A DNA stretch of 13,335 nt, taken from NCBI GenBank assembly GCA_004378665.1, contig SOIA01000331.1:1-13335 (forward strand), read 5' to 3'. Below are positions 13,190 through 13,335 of this stretch, piece after piece (the stretch's first letter is position 1; the number at the start of each line of letters is the position of its first letter). Position numbers and translations under genes: made by a program. Origin of the DNA: Candidatus Aminicenantota bacterium (lineage in GTDB: Bacteria > Acidobacteriota > Aminicenantia > Aminicenantales > Aminicenantaceae). The notes below the pieces were generated by a model that did no database searches, had not been told where the DNA came from, and worked only from the letters and a program-made list of their open reading frames with translations.

Positions 13190-13335
13190 ATGGAAACGAT
13201 CGAGGAAGAACTGAAACGAGTGGAGCCTGTCATACAGCGTATTAGCAGTCTTGCACTCCTTGGAAAAAAGATCGTAATACAGGGCAAAGAAAATTTTATC
13301 AAAAAAGGCCCGAATATCATCGTCGGGAATCATAT
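13190..13335 (+). CDS. probable lysophospholipid (PlsC-type) acyltransferase, 5' part
   Basis: The window ends after 48 codons. The visible sequence is METIEEELKRV..., then KKIVIQGKENFIKKGPNIIVGNH. It ends at the NH of what should be the NHxxxxD active-site motif of glycerolipid acyltransferases. The preceding pattern (basic beta strand, G.ENF, KGPNIIVGNH) is typical of PlsC-family N-termini. These enzymes add fatty acyl chains to lysophosphatidic acid or related acceptors at the membrane. No clear Shine-Dalgarno sequence is seen. The catalytic aspartate lies beyond the window. Confidence 0.65.
   Translation, partial: METIEEELKRVEPVIQRISSLALLGKKIVIQGKENFIKKGPNIIVGNH

Noticed and set aside
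1..13335. CRISPR array or tRNA/rRNA genes
   Set aside because: No regularly spaced short repeats, cloverleaf-like segments or rRNA sequence were noticed on either strand.

Overview
The window looks like bacterial chromosome of moderate GC content. Its core is the conserved signal-recognition/ribosome block ffh - rpsP - khpA - rimM - trmD - rplS - rnhB, all on the + strand. Sequence alone does not fix the phylum. The charged TPR protein, the small CPCC protein, the iadA-nhaC pair and the REP-like palindrome would fit an Acidobacteriota/Aminicenantes-like or deltaproteobacterial-type genome, but this is a guess.

Layout. Positions 1-42 hold the first 14 codons of a minus-strand gene. Positions 43-547 form a long intergenic region with copy A of a dispersed structured repeat (186-429) and a probable ffh promoter. 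ffh (548-1879) is followed by a 288-nt gap ending in a very good sigma-70 promoter for rpsP. rpsP, khpA, rimM, trmD and rplS are packed tightly or overlap. rimM is interrupted by a frameshift at a run of ten T. An intrinsic terminator follows rplS. Copy B of the repeat (4405-4658) then separates rplS from rnhB. rnhB overlaps a 955-residue TPR protein that carries a helix of about 250 charged residues. Next come a GAF/AAA+/Fis sigma-54-type activator and a small CPCC protein, closed by a terminator-like hairpin. On the minus strand, iadA (isoaspartyl dipeptidase) and nhaC (antiporter family) form a two-gene unit. A REP-like palindrome lies between iadA and a truncated acyltransferase gene at the right edge.

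How the genes work together. The + strand core serves co-translational targeting (Ffh), ribosome parts (bS16, bL19), ribosome maturation (RimM), an RNA-binding KH protein, tRNA m1G37 methylation (TrmD) and RNA/DNA hybrid removal (RNase HII). The TPR protein, the activator and the small protein have no firm pathway. The iadA-nhaC unit suggests use or repair-linked turnover of isoaspartyl dipeptides coupled to an ion-driven transporter.

The most unusual signal is the repeat pair. Two intergenic elements of about 250 nt lie in the same orientation. They share conserved blocks but have different, still complementary terminal arms, a covarying internal hairpin, and an unrelated 63-64-nt segment at the same internal position. 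This looks like a structured-RNA or structured mobile element. I could not assign it to a named family.
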